From: Siderastrea siderea
Taxonomy: Eukaryota; Cnidaria; Anthozoa; Scleractinia; Rhizangiidae
Direction of reading: 5' to 3'
DNA length: 64,000 bases
Assembly: GCA_964030785.1 (NCBI GenBank)
Contig: OZ034970.1
Location: forward strand, 38,555,401-38,619,400
Shown: positions 53,998 to 64,000 of the stretch, in pieces
How positions within the stretch are numbered: position 1 is the first letter of the stretch
Layout of the letters: every line of letters starts with the position of its first letter
Notes under the pieces: generated by a model
Told to the model about the DNA's origin: nothing
What the model saw: only the letters and a program-made list of their open reading frames with translations
Database searches by the model: none
Translations under genes and position numbers: made by a program

Positions 53998-56797
53998 ATC
54001 CCTTGCGAAATGGATTCCCAGATTTCTGGGAATTCCTAGGAATTCCTAGGAATTCCTAAGAATTCCCAAAAATTCCCAACTATGCAAATTAGCTGTGACT
54101 AAGAAAGCTTGGAATTCTTGGGAATTTCTGGGAATGAAAGATATAAGCTCTGTGTAGACTTGGAATTCCTAGGAATTCCTGGGAATTCCAAGTTATGCAA
54201 ATTACCTACAATTTAAGAAGCTTGGATTTCTTGGGAATTTCTGGGAATAAATCTTTTAAGATCTAACAAGGCTTGGAATTCCTAGGAATTCCTAAGAATT
54301 CTCAAGATCTTTTCAGGTTTTAAGCTTTTAGTGTTATTTTTGGGCATTTAAGAGTGGTCATCTAAGTGTAGATCGCCAATGCAAACTGCTTTGGAGTTTT
54401 CTCACACCAAGTATCTCTTGACGTTTGGACAAAAACAAAACAGCCACCGAAAAACAAAACTGCTATTACTACAAAGTACATGTATCCGTCAAAATATTCA
54501 AACTTTCAGATAAGCACATTTCGAATTTCAATTTCTACTTGGAATGTTATGCTTGGTCTGTGCAAGAATTAACCATAAAACAGAAAAAAATCATTTGTCA
54601 AAGAATGATCAGTTTTACTTTTACCTTGTTAATTTACATGATCATATCTGTTCAATGCAGCATGGATTACATATTTGTCTTAATGTTCACGCAGCCACTC
54701 AGCAATTTAACGATTAAAATCCGTAGCTATCGAACTTTTGCAGGGGTAAAGTCTCCATAGGTCCCAAAAAACGATTCAGTTGTGACTTCTTAGCAGAATG
54801 CAATCCTTAAAGTGAGCAAGAAAAGTAGAGCCGGAAGCAGCAGCCATTTTGGAATCCTGAATATGTGAGGAGAGTCTGGTAATGAATGAGCCACTTTGGT
54901 CAGCAGCCTTACCACTGCAGGCTCAGAGAAAACGGTTGAATATTCCGACGCCACAAATCTCAAATGTTCAACACATGTTTCCTTGGATTTCCCATTCATT
55001 TCAAGCTTAAATGTGCCTCAAAGCAACAAAATTTGGATATCTACTCTTAAGAAGGAGGTAAGTTTAAAAGAAAATGATTTGTAATGAAAGATTGGCAGTT
55101 AAAGAAGCAGTTATGGCCTAATTGTGCAGTTTATAGAAAAGCTAAAATGAAACATCAAATAAAATGTTCTCCAGTGCCTTTCCACTGCGGAGTGTTTCCA
55201 TCGCTTTAGTTTATAAAAGGACACAAAATACATGTAACTGATGTTTTGAGTTTACAATGTCTCGATCTAAAAGCGATAACAGAGATCATTTTCCAGAGAA
55301 TTGAAAGAACAGAACTGTTAACTGAATATAACAATAACTCAGAACTGATTTTAATCACACAATGTTCTGTTTTGCTCTACTAGGTATATATTCAATTCAT
55401 GATCAGCTGCTGTGAGATCAGATGTGGCATTCATGGCCAGAGCACTGCAGTTTCAAGTCAAGAGTAGCCTGCTCAGTATTAAAGCTAAGTCACTTTTAAT
55501 AACTACTCAAACTTATAACCAGGACACAATGCAATTGTAAATGTATTGTAAGTTGTCTCTAATCCACTCTGATTGAACACAGCAAAATATTTTGAGAAAA
55601 AAGAAAATCAAGACAATGACTTTGTTGTCTGATTCACTTTGTGTATACTGATGAAGCTTTATTTAAAAGAAGTATTCAGAATTAAATAAGTCACTGACTG
55701 CGTTGACAATTCTTGAAAATGTACTCACTGATGTGAATTTCAGAGGACAATACATACATGTAGGTCATGTACATACACCTAATTGCAATAACGTTGTCAT
55801 ACAAAAATGAAAAAAAGGTAAAAGAAAAAAACCCAAATAGGAATAAATTAGGCACGCTAACTAGATTCAGGGAATTGCTCTGACGATTGGTTAAGGCTCA
55901 AAAGGTCTTTTAGGTGGCCAATTTAACTTGTTTCAACTCATCCGATATCAAATTGAAGTAACACACCGTCGTCCATAAGTGCTTTCACACGTATGAAGAT
56001 CTAAGAATGTAATTTGCACGGCTAATTAATGCCTATTTGGCTTCTTTCTTTATTCTTTTTTCCTTTTTTGTATGACAACGTTATTGCAATTAGGTGTATG
56101 TCCGAGAAATATAGTATTCAATATGTCAAATAAAGACTCTTGTGAACTTTGTGGAGATGTTATTTTAATCACAGCTGCACTGCGTCATTATAAGATGTAG
56201 TCTCCAGGCTAGTTTCCAGAGTGCTGAAACTGTGGTGAATTAATGCCCTAAATATATTCACAGGAAAAGGTCTTAAGGTTTTATAGTACAGGCATTAAGT
56301 TTGAAATTTTCAATAGATCAAAACAAAATGTTGAATTTGTGGCCTGGATGACCAACTTGTAAAGACTCCTTACAATTTTTCGAATAAATACTTGATCAAC
56401 TTTAAGTTTGTTTGTTGTTTGATGTGCATAATAGATCCTAGTATTAACTATTCTCAGTAATTCCCAGAAATTCCTAGGAATTCCTAAGAATTCCTAAGAA
56501 TTCAATTGTTTTCTCAGATTTTATTTAATCCTCTCAGATTCCTAGGAATTCCTAAGAATTCCTAGAATTTTTTCCAAGCTAATCTAAGACCATGCAAAGC
56601 TTGGAATTCCTAGGAATTCCGTGTTCCAATTACCGTGAAAATTCACACCTTCATTCCTAAGAATTCCTAGGAATTTCTAGGAATTCTTAGGAAAAAATTC
56701 CTAGGAATTTCCTAAGAATTCCTAGGAATTTTTTCCTAAGAATTCCTAGAAATTCCTAGGAATTCCTAGGAATTCCTAGCTTCATTTCGCAAGGGAT
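53998..56797. mobile_element. 2.8-kb non-autonomous DNA element with subterminal GGAATTCC arrays
   Basis: ATCCCTTGCGAAATG at 53998-54012 is matched exactly, in inverse, at 56783-56797. Just inside each end lies an array of GGAATTCCTAGGAATTCC-type palindromes (54015-54305 and 56455-56780), which could bind a transposase many times. The interior has no transposase frame and contains a nested MITE. Target duplication was not resolved. Confidence 0.7.
55771..56101. mobile_element. Nested MITE with about 60-bp inverted repeats
   Basis: CATACACCTAATTGCAATAA then CGTTGTCATACAAAAA at the left end is perfectly complemented at the right end (56066-56101). The similarity continues less perfectly inward to CCAAATAGG. 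No ORF. It lies inside the 2.8-kb element. Confidence 0.85.
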
Positions 56798-56974
56798 TTT
56801 TCAATTAGTACCTTGTTTATACAATTTGACAACTCTGCAAAAATGTAAATAAATTAAACCGTAGACTTGTGGCAGAGAAAAGACCGAGGTAAGGTGAACA
56901 AAACTAATTATTGTGCCCAATATTTAAGTTTACAACCTAAAGCTGGGGCTTGTTTATAATTTGTAAAACAGGTT

Positions 56975-57341
56975 CATACCTGCCATCCGTCCCGATTCAA
57001 TGGGAATTGTCCCGATTTTTGAGTTTCAAAACCTAAAAAAATCAGGACATTCCGATTTTCAAGAAAAAAAGACAATTTGGAACTGGGTTGTTAAAGGTTG
57101 GTCTTGTCTCTTCTACATCCCATTGTTTTTTGCAATACATGTGGTGCTTGAGACCATTAAACAACACCTGAGAATTCTAATGCTAAAACAGTACAGTACA
57201 GGCAATATTTTTAAAAATTAATGCAGAAACCCTAGAGCATCCTGGACCCTGCTCAGTGTTGGGGGCAGGGCACTACCCCAGGACTGGGGTGATCATGGGG
57301 AGGGGGTCCCTATTTCTGATTTTATAAGGTTGGCAGGTATG
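56975..57341. mobile_element. MITE with CATACCTGCCA ends, 367 bp
   Basis: CATACCTGCCA at 56975-56985 and its complement TGGCAGGTATG at 57331-57341. The interior has GTCCCGATT words near the left end and a G-rich right part. No ORF. Confidence 0.6.
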
Positions 57342-57414
57342 CAGATTCTAATTTGATAAGGGGTGTATTTACTAATAATTAACTAAAATATAATATCGTT
57401 GTCAGGTACCACTT

Positions 57415-57495
57415 GAAATAATAATGATAATAATAATAATAATGATAATAATAATAATAATAATAATACTAATAGATAAATAATAAATAAATAAA
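57415..57495. repeat. (ATA)n microsatellite followed by a GGCTAAATCTATATATTA repeat end
   Basis: Triplet tract, then TCCGCTTTTAGGCTTAGGC and TAAATCTATATATTA (to 57540), the end of the dispersed family seen at 6876 and 32663. Confidence 0.7.
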
Positions 57496-57559
57496 AACTG
57501 GAGTTCCGCTTTTAGGCTTAGGCTAAATCTATATATTAGCCTAGCTCATGGTGATGGTT

Positions 57560-59312
57560 CAACAATTGTCTATCTTCCCATTTGCCCTCGAAAAAGTACC
57601 TGGACACGCTTTCTAGTATTTATGACCTTGATCTATTTATCCTAAATGCGGTTGAAGCCCTTATTCCTGATTTTAATCTCTACAATGATCGCATTCAGAG
57701 TCTCTACTTTTCTCCACATAGCTTCCACAAATTCAAAAATGATCTTCCCAGATATGTTACGATTCAAATTTCTCCATTCTCCATAATAATATCAGGAGTC
57801 TTAAGCAAAATCTGGAAAACTTTCAGATTCATTTATTAGATGAGTTGGATTTTAAATTTAGCATTATAGGTGTCTCGTAAACTAAAATTAACAGCGAAAA
57901 CATTTTAGATTTCGATCCAAGCATACCGGGCTATGTCTTTGAATATGTTCCGACGCCTCTGGCCTCTGGAGGTGTTGGCTTGTATATTAATGATTTTGAT
58001 GATAACGAAAGCTCTTGGAAGGTGATTCTGGATGAATTTCTTCAAGGCGTAGGCGGAAAGTTTATTCATTTTTGTAATTTTGATACTCGCAAACTGCCAA
58101 TTCATATTCCGATTTTCTATAGAGAATGCCTCGAAGCGTGGTCTAAGTTAGTATCTTCGACAGTAAATACCTATGATGACGTTGTTAATCGGATTATTTG
58201 GAATAATAAGAATATCGTTGTACAAAAAGCCTCAGTTTTCGAACACCACCTCTTTTCGGCGGGAGTGGTAAAAATCGGAGACTTGTTATCTGATACGGGC
58301 AAATTTTTCGAAGGCGCAAAAGTTTCTGAAGCAAATCTATCCACCATGGATTATTTTAAATTAATGAGTATTGTTGACGCTATACCGAATAATTGGAGAC
58401 TCGTTATTAAACATAATTCTCGACACTTTCCACCTCAACTCCTTAGTGACAGTATTACTGTTATAATAAATGAAAAGGAAGTTGATTTGTCATATGTCAC
58501 CTCAAAATTACTTTATAGCAAATTCAAAGCCGGAAAGCAAACTCCTCCCACTGCTACAAAAAATTGAAAAATAAGTACCCCGAGCTTGCCGTGGACTGGA
58601 AAAAAATTTATTCGCCAGCTACCTTTTGCTGTTAGCATTGAGACAAAGATAAGAGAGTTTCAATACAAACTACTCAACGACATTGTTTTTACAAATGAAA
58701 AACTGTTTCGATTTAAAATGATTGATTCACCTTTATGCTCCTTTTGTAAGAAAGATGTTGAATCTTTCGAACGTTTACTGTTTCACTGCACTTTTGTAGA
58801 AAGCTTTTGGAAAGCCTTCACATCTTGGCTTACGAATCAAAACACAACTTTAGAAACTTTAACTTTAGTGAACATCGTGTTTGGTGTATACAATGAAAAT
58901 GAGGACAACATTATTTTGAACCACTTGATTCTTATGGCGAAGGTTTATATCTACAAATGCAAGTTAAACTGCACGAATCCGTCGTTGAAAGTTTTCATAG
59001 CCAAGACCTGAAGACGGTTTATCAAATAGAGCGACAAATTGCAACTAAACATGATAAGCTTCTTAAGCACTATGACAAATGGAAAAAAATCTTGCAAAGC
59101 ATTCAGTGAAGGAAAATTTTGCAAGTGTTTCTCCTCCTTTCTCCTTTTTTCTTAAATTGTAATGATTGTGTACGTAATGTCTGTTTTTTCCTTTTTTGTG
59201 TAAAACTGTAATTTTTATTGTACCTGTAAAAGTAATCTTTTTCTGTATTGTAACTGTAATTGTAATTGTAATTCTTGTATAAGGGAAATAAAAATACTAA
59301 ATTACAAAAAAA
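57560..59312 (+). mobile_element. Chimeric or internally deleted LINE remnant
   Basis: The 5' part encodes IYDLDLFILNAVEALIPDFN and LYFSPHSFHKFKNDLP, then an AP-type endonuclease start with frameshifts (LENFQ, FKFSIIGVS, GYVFEYVPTPLASGGVGLYI). At about 58010 it passes directly into an ORF2 C-terminal region of another character (WSKLVSSTVNTYDDVVNRII, WNNKNIVV). RT is absent. It ends with an A-rich tail at 59303-59312. Confidence 0.65.
57980..59011 (+). pseudogene. L1/Tx1-like ORF2 C-terminal fragment
   Basis: Two open segments (57980-58567, 58586-59011) separated by a stop. The segments IIWNNKNIVV and IGDLLSDTGKF match IIWNNKNITI and IKDLLEEDGKF of the LINE at 61371-63968. CSFCKKDVESFERLLFHC is the CCHC knuckle. 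Both segments belong to the same domain order as in that element. Confidence 0.7.
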
Positions 59313-59426
59313 AAGGGGCAATGTCATTAACGATGTGTTTATTGTTCATCGTTGTGTAAGATGGGCAAGATGAATGCTTATTCGTTTGTCTCCCGATGGA
59401 ATCGCTTTGAGTTGTTGATCTCGACG

Positions 59427-59457
59427 TCTCGACTGCAATACTGCTAGTCTTCATCAG
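59427..59457 (-). ncRNA. Hammerhead ribozyme-like core in the Penelope-like element
   Basis: The minus strand reads CTGATGA, a stem GACT/AGTC closing an 11-nt loop, then GAGAC. This follows the CUGANGA - stem II - GAAA plan of hammerheads, with GAGA in place of GAAA. Stems I and III were not established. Confidence 0.4.
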
Positions 59458-59559
59458 GCGATGAGGTCGATTGTTTACGTGTCGCTATTTGAGCAGTTGG
59501 TTCGCTGCTATTGGTGCATTTCGATCCTCATTATTATTCCGACTATTAGATGCTGTTCC

Positions 59560-60249
59560 TCACAGGTCCGCTTTGTGGTTGATCGGCTGTTGTGCTCTCT
59601 GATCGTAGGTACGTATCCAAGCTTCAGGAACTTCGATTCCGCTATCTCTATTGATGTTATTAGGATGAAGTCTTATATGGATACCCTCTTTGACCCTACG
59701 TGTGTACCAGAGGGGGTCACGATCAATAAACTTAACTTCTTTCCAAATAGGAAGATGTCCCGTTCCGTTAGCGTGCTCCAAAACTGCGGAGGCTTGCGTA
59801 CGAGCAAACCGTATATCTCTGTCGTGTTCTTTTATCCTGTCTTGCATCGCTCTCCCTGTTTCCCCGATGTATACTTTGCCGCACTCATATGGAATCTTAT
59901 AGACGACGCCGTCTTGTTTAGTTGGTTCAAGGGCGTCTTTGGGTCGCACTAAGTGAGACCTAAGAGTTGTGTCTGATTTGAAGACGGTGCGTACGCCTTG
60001 TTGTTGTAGGCAGCGGGGAAGAACCTCTGATTCACCTTTTATGTAGGGCAGAACCGCAGTAGATTTAAATTCCTGCGTAGGTTCTTTGTTGGCCGTTGGA
60101 CTTGTTGTCTTTGTGAGCTTTCGTATAAATGAAGAAGGATATCCTTTCGAAACAGGTACCGATGATAAATGTATCTTTTCTTCAGAGATAGCTGATGGTT
60201 TTGATGTGAGGTATTTGGCTCGGTCGTATAGACACTTAACAACACACAA
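59560..60249 (-). pseudogene. Penelope-like GIY-YIG endonuclease domain, 5'-truncated
   Basis: 229 residues. GVVYKIPYECGKVYIGETGR (113-132) holds the GIY...YIG signature as VVY and VYIG with the conserved ET, followed by the catalytic-type Arg/His region RAMQDRIKEHDRD and AVLEHANGTGH. The first 110 residues correspond to the linker after RT. No RT motifs remain. The frame is open, but the element is a fragment. Confidence 0.78.
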
Positions 60250-60255
60250 GGGAAT

Positions 60256-61215
60256 GGACTAGCTTGGAGACCTTAGATTGTATCAAACGGAGGAGGACCT
60301 TGAAGAACAAGATCAGCCAAACCAAATCTGAGCGCCAGAGGGATAGACTCTACATAGAATATGCTGAGCTAAATAAATTGCTGAAGAAGGGTGCGAGTGC
60401 TGACAAGAGGCGGTTCATGGAGGAATTGGCAGAAACAACAGAAAAAGCAGCCTCCAGAAATGAAATGCGAACTGTTCACAGGATCACCCGGCAATTATGT
60501 GGAGAAAAACGCCGTAGAATCATTCCTGTTAAGGATAAGCAAGGGATCCTTCTGACATCTGAGCGGGATCAAGTTGTAAGGTGGACTGAACACTTCTAAG
60601 AGGTGCCGAATCATTTCCTGAACCAGAGCTCCCTCCTGACATTACACTCGCTCAGGAAGATCTGGACTTGAGGGTAGACCCACCAACTCGACAGGAAACT
60701 CTCAATGCCATTAAGGCCCTGCAGAACAACAAGGCGCCGGGCCAGGATGCGATTCCTGCAGAGCTTCTTAAAGTTTACCCCGCGCTTGCCAGTGACGTTT
60801 TCCAACCTTTGTTCATTGACATACTGGAAAAGGAGGAGCTTCCGCGGGAATGGGCACAGGGCAACATTGTCCAAATACCAAAAAAAGGGAATCTGACAGA
60901 CTGCAACAACTGGAGAGGGGTTACATTACTCTCGATACCTAGCAAGGTACTCTGCAAGGTGGTCATGATGGGCATAACGGAAGCAGTGGATGAAATACTC
61001 AGAAAGGAACAAGCAGGGTTTAGACCAGGGAGAGGAACCACTGAGCACATATTTACACTCTGGAGCAGTGCAATGAGTGCCAGAAGGATTTCTATGTAAA
61101 CGTTTTGGATTTTGAGAAGGCCTTTGACAGCGTCCACAGAACCAGCTTGTGGAAAACACTCCGGCAGTACGGAATATCTCAGAAGATCGTCAACGTCATC
61201 AAGCTTTTTTACAAC
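60256..61215 (+). pseudogene. Non-LTR retrotransposon reverse transcriptase fragment, interrupted
   Basis: Three open segments in three frames: 60264-60599 (linker, RQLCGEKRRRIIPVKDKQG), about 60600-61075 (RT fingers: NNKAPGQDAIPAELLK, NWRGVTLLSIPSKVLCKVV, EEQAGFRPGRG-like KEQAGFRPGRGTTEHIF) and 61090-61215 (palm motif LDFEKAFDSVHRTSLWKTL, ending at NVIKLFYNNF). The style is that of RTE/CFDP2-related LINEs (tentative). It stops where the A-rich tail of the minus-strand LINE begins, so that element inserted into this one. The 5' end abuts the Penelope-like fragment. Confidence 0.75.
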
Positions 61216-64000
61216 AATTTTACCTTTTTTTTTTATTTTTTTTTTATTTTTTTTATTTTTACTTTTCAACACAATACACTTAACAATACACGAAAAGAAA
61301 AATACAAAGGATAAATGAATAAAAAATACAGAGGTAACACTGCGATACACGTTTTACATAACTATTGTAACTAAATTATTGTCAGTAAAGGCTTCCATAA
61401 ATTCAAAAAATTTTCTTTTTGTCCTTTCGCATGTGCGATTGTTCTTTGAATTAACATTTTTCCTTTTACTAACTCAAGAAAGAGAAGGAGATTAGGTAAT
61501 TTGTGCTCATATTTTTGTAGAAAGACATGTCTTTTGCTAAGTAGTATATAATAATTAAAGATATAGGAGCCAGAACTTCCGGGATTATAGCCATACATTA
61601 TTCCTAATTCATCAAAATTGTAATTGTCGTCATTTTGACTATTCCACCGAAATAAGACTGAATTCCAAAAGTCGCGTATACGGGAGCAGTTAACTAGCAT
61701 GTGCGACAATGTTTCTAATTCGTTACAAAATTCGCAAAAGGGAGATTCTGATATGTTCATTTTATATAGGAGGTTTCTGCACGGTAAAATATTATGAATT
61801 ATCTTAAACTGAAATATACTTAGTTTCGTTTCCCGTGTTATTCTAAATGGTAGTTTATAAATTGCGCTAATCTTCATCTCTTCTACACCTAACCTTTGTA
61901 GCCTAGAACTAGCTAAAGGTTCTTTAAATTTCTTTTGAATAAGAATATTCCGGGCACTTTTACTGGTGAGTATTTGACCAGGAAGAAAAGTCGATTTTCT
62001 TTCCTGTCGATTCTCACCATTAGTAGATTGTAATTCATGCTTCCACCCTAATGGTATTGCTGCTATTAAACCCCAGAGGTTGGTAAATGGCGTAGCAAGG
62101 CCAAATTTTCTAAGAAAATTGCCGTATGAGAGGAATTTGCCGTCTTCTTCTAATAAATCTTTGATTCTAAGAATTCCAGCAACGTGCCAGTTTTCCCAGT
62201 ATACAGATTTGCCTGCTATGGTTATGTTTTTATTATTCCAAATAATGGCTTCCCTAATGTCATGTTTATCTAAAGGGGCGGATTTAACATCATGAACTTC
62301 TGCCCAAGTTTTTAAGATGTCAATGTAGAAAGCTGGTATATTTTTTAGTTCTAAAAGACTTAGATCATAGCTACAGTCGAAAATGAGAGGGCCTCCAACA
62401 TTTTTCAGATACCAGGATGGAATTATCATCCAATCCTCATTTGCACCATCTTGCATTCTCTTTACCCAGGCACATAGTAATGATTTTGTGATTATTTCAT
62501 ATTCTGGCAAATCTAAACCTCCTTTTTCTTTTGCTCCGATAAGCGTGTCTCTTTTTATTTTCGGTTTCTTACCGTTCCAAACGAAGTCTGCTATCAATTT
62601 GTTAACGGCGTCCATAACATAAGGTGGGGTGTGAAGACAGGCGCTAGAAGAAATGAGTTTGGATAAACCTAACGTTTTAGCTATTGTTATTTTTCCATAC
62701 AGGGATAAATCCCTTTGTGACCATAAATTAAATAACTTCTTAACTTTGATTAGCTTGTCTACAAAATTTACTTGGTCGCACAAATTAAACTTATACGAGA
62801 AAGCGGTTCCTAAAGCTACTATTGGCCTTTGTGGCCACATAAACTCAAATGGCGTATCCTTATTTTGCACGTTTTTCCCCAACCATAAAGCTTCTGTTTT
62901 AGAAGAATTGAGTTTAAGTCCACTGCATTCCTCAAACAAGTTAAGCACCTCGAGCAGCTTCTCAAGGGAAGCCTCGTCTTTACAGAAGGCGGTTGTGTCA
63001 TCAGCATACTGTGATAATTTGATTTCTTTGTTAGCAACTAGGATCCCTCTTATATCAGAGCGAGACCTTATCGCGCAAGATAATGCTTCAGCAGCCAGTA
63101 TGAAAAGGAGACCGGATAACGGACAGCCTTGCCTAACTCCTCTCTTGAGTATGAAGGGTTTGGAAGCGTAACCATTGTTTATCGTACAGCTGGAGATATT
63201 GTTGTAAAGTGTTCTAATCCACACCTTGAAATCGAGTCCGAAATTAAAGGCATCTAAGGCTTTGTCTAGATACTCCCACTCTAAGCTGTCGAAAGCCTTT
63301 TCGAAATCTATGAACAGAGCGATACCTTCTAAATTTTGATCTGCCGTGTAATGGAGAATGTCCGATATGAGCCGAATATTTTCCCCAATGAATCTGCCTG
63401 GTAAATATCCAGTTTGTGCATTATTAATAATATTTGGCAGGACCTTTTTTAAACGCATTGCTAAGGCTTTTGTGGCGATCTTGTAATCAGTGTTTAGAAG
63501 CGATATGGGTCTCCAGTTTTTTAGGTACGATAGATTTTTATCTTTCTTGGGAATTAGGCGTATAATTCCTTGTCTCTGTGATATGGATAACTCGCCTTTT
63601 CGAAATGCGTAATTAAAGCTATCTACCATAATTTTACCCAACGAGTTCCAAAAAAAAGTGTAAAATTCTGCAGTCAGACCGTCTGTACCAGGTGTTTTGT
63701 CTTTGTGGAAACTTTTTAAAGCATTCTTACATTCGTTTTCTGTTAATAAACCCTCACACAATTCTTTTTGGTGTTCGTCTAGCTTTTTAATACTCTCGTT
63801 CTCAAAAAATAAGTTGAACTTAGGATCCTCAACTTGTGGATTTAGTGACGAGTACAAATTTTCATAATAACGTCTTTGCTCCTCGAGGATTTCTTCCGGG
63901 TCGGTTATAGTGGAATTGTCATCTTTGGTCAGACTGGTGATACATTTATTTTCAGTTTCTCTTCTCAAGATTGAGAAAATATTTGGAACTTCGTTCTCCA
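61216..64000 (-). mobile_element. L1/Tx1-like LINE, 3' half, running off the right edge
   Basis: The minus-strand ORF2 is followed by a short 3' UTR (61370-61265) and an A-rich AAATAAAA-type tail (61262-61219). The 5' part (endonuclease, ORF1) lies beyond the window. It is inserted in opposite orientation into the RT gene at 60256-61215. Confidence 0.85.
61371..63968 (-). CDS. L1/Tx1-like LINE ORF2: reverse transcriptase and C-terminal zinc knuckle, partial
   Basis: 865 visible residues. RT blocks in order: KSFHKDKTPGTDGLTAEFY (about 88-106), LKNWRPISLLNTDYKI (about 149-164), GYLPGRFIGENIRL, the motif A segment ALFIDFEKAFDSLEWEYL with catalytic Asp (about 216-233), RGVRQGCPLSGLLF (about 267-280) and the active site YADDTTAF (about 316-323). 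A C-terminal CEFCNELETLSHMLVNC gives the CCHC knuckle. These are features of target-primed retrotransposition enzymes. No stop interrupts the 2.6 kb. Near 63955 the upstream sequence (SSKYFLNLEKRN) reads in another frame, so one frameshift lies close to the window edge. Confidence 0.88.
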   Translation of the reverse strand: MRRETENKCITSLTKDDNSTITDPEEILEEQRRYYENLYSSLNPQVEDPKFNLFFENESIKKLDEHQKELCEGLLTENECKNALKSFHKDKTPGTDGLTAEFYTFFWNSLGKIMVDSFNYAFRKGELSISQRQGIIRLIPKKDKNLSYLKNWRPISLLNTDYKIATKALAMRLKKVLPNIINNAQTGYLPGRFIGENIRLISDILHYTADQNLEGIALFIDFEKAFDSLEWEYLDKALDAFNFGLDFKVWIRTLYNNISSCTINNGYASKPFILKRGVRQGCPLSGLLFILAAEALSCAIRSRSDIRGILVANKEIKLSQYADDTTAFCKDEASLEKLLEVLNLFEECSGLKLNSSKTEALWLGKNVQNKDTPFEFMWPQRPIVALGTAFSYKFNLCDQVNFVDKLIKVKKLFNLWSQRDLSLYGKITIAKTLGLSKLISSSACLHTPPYVMDAVNKLIADFVWNGKKPKIKRDTLIGAKEKGGLDLPEYEIITKSLLCAWVKRMQDGANEDWMIIPSWYLKNVGGPLIFDCSYDLSLLELKNIPAFYIDILKTWAEVHDVKSAPLDKHDIREAIIWNNKNITIAGKSVYWENWHVAGILRIKDLLEEDGKFLSYGNFLRKFGLATPFTNLWGLIAAIPLGWKHELQSTNGENRQERKSTFLPGQILTSKSARNILIQKKFKEPLASSRLQRLGVEEMKISAIYKLPFRITRETKLSIFQFKIIHNILPCRNLLYKMNISESPFCEFCNELETLSHMLVNCSRIRDFWNSVLFRWNSQNDDNYNFDELGIMYGYNPGSSGSYIFNYYILLSKRHVFLQKYEHKLPNLLLFLELVKGKMLIQRTIAHAKGQKENFLNLWKPLLTII

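Larger units (their letters stand above)
59313..60255 (-). mobile_element. Penelope-like element fragment with GIY-YIG endonuclease and hammerhead-like motif
   Basis: The minus strand carries the C-terminal endonuclease ORF (60249-59560), followed by a 3' region with a hammerhead-like core (59457-59427). The RT part is missing; the fragment is cut at about 60255, where an opposite-strand LINE begins. Penelope-like elements combine RT with GIY-YIG endonuclease and often carry hammerhead ribozymes (family knowledge). Confidence 0.7.

Noticed and set aside
1..64000. CRISPR arrays, bacterial operons, tRNA genes
   Set aside because: The tandem repeats found have no CRISPR spacing, introns and LINEs show a eukaryotic genome, and no cloverleaf was recognised by eye.

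Overview
This is a eukaryotic, intron-containing, AT-rich window made mostly of transposable elements. The element mix (a DIRS/Ngaro-type tyrosine-recombinase retroelement, BEL/Pao, Penelope-like, L1/Tx1-type and other LINEs, many MITEs and foldback repeats, and a Crypton-like recombinase of a kind I associate with cnidarian predicted proteins) suggests a cnidarian, probably a stony coral. That assignment is inference; no marker gene in the window fixes it. I found no tRNA gene, complete rRNA gene or CRISPR array.

Layout. 1-4.63 kb: a decayed DIRS/Ngaro-like retroelement on the minus strand (recombinase running off the left edge, RT/RNase H, zinc-knuckle Gag), with a 917-bp intron in gag that holds a striking alternating hairpin array. 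4.6-11.3 kb: no host gene; it holds a 118-bp tandem duplication, a TTAA-flanked MITE, an inverted pair of 5S-rRNA-derived fragments, a 53-bp minisatellite and a very large imperfect palindrome. 11.77-20.45 kb: a pseudogene copy of a galactose-3-O-sulfotransferase (Gal3ST-like), split by a young, nearly complete BEL/Pao LTR retrotransposon with 210-bp LTRs and a 5-bp target duplication. 20.4-37.7 kb: repeat-rich non-coding DNA with a minisatellite, several MITEs and foldbacks, a 1.2-kb palindrome and a 3-kb candidate element bounded by inverted GACTCGG arrays.

37.74-39.80 kb: the intact two-exon Gal3ST-like paralogue, the only convincing host gene. It also supplies the empty site for the BEL insertion and for an intron insertion in the pseudogene. 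40.2-48.5 kb: the most interesting locus. A plus-strand gene encodes a tyrosine recombinase with a complete R-HxxR-H-Y catalytic set, an N-terminal C2H2 finger and a C-terminal Myb/SANT-like domain. It converges on a minus-strand, three-exon gene for a superfamily-3 helicase. GTTCC-rich palindromes flank the pair on both sides, and an iteron-like repeat array lies beside the helicase gene. I read this as one mobile element with a Crypton-like recombinase and a replication-type helicase.

48.5-64 kb: microsatellites, a TTAA MITE, an internally deleted LINE, a short Arg/Glu-rich repeat ORF, a 2.8-kb TIR element with GGAATTCC arrays and a nested MITE, another MITE, a chimeric LINE remnant, a Penelope-like GIY-YIG fragment with a hammerhead-like motif, and a LINE fragment interrupted by an L1/Tx1-like LINE that runs off the right edge.
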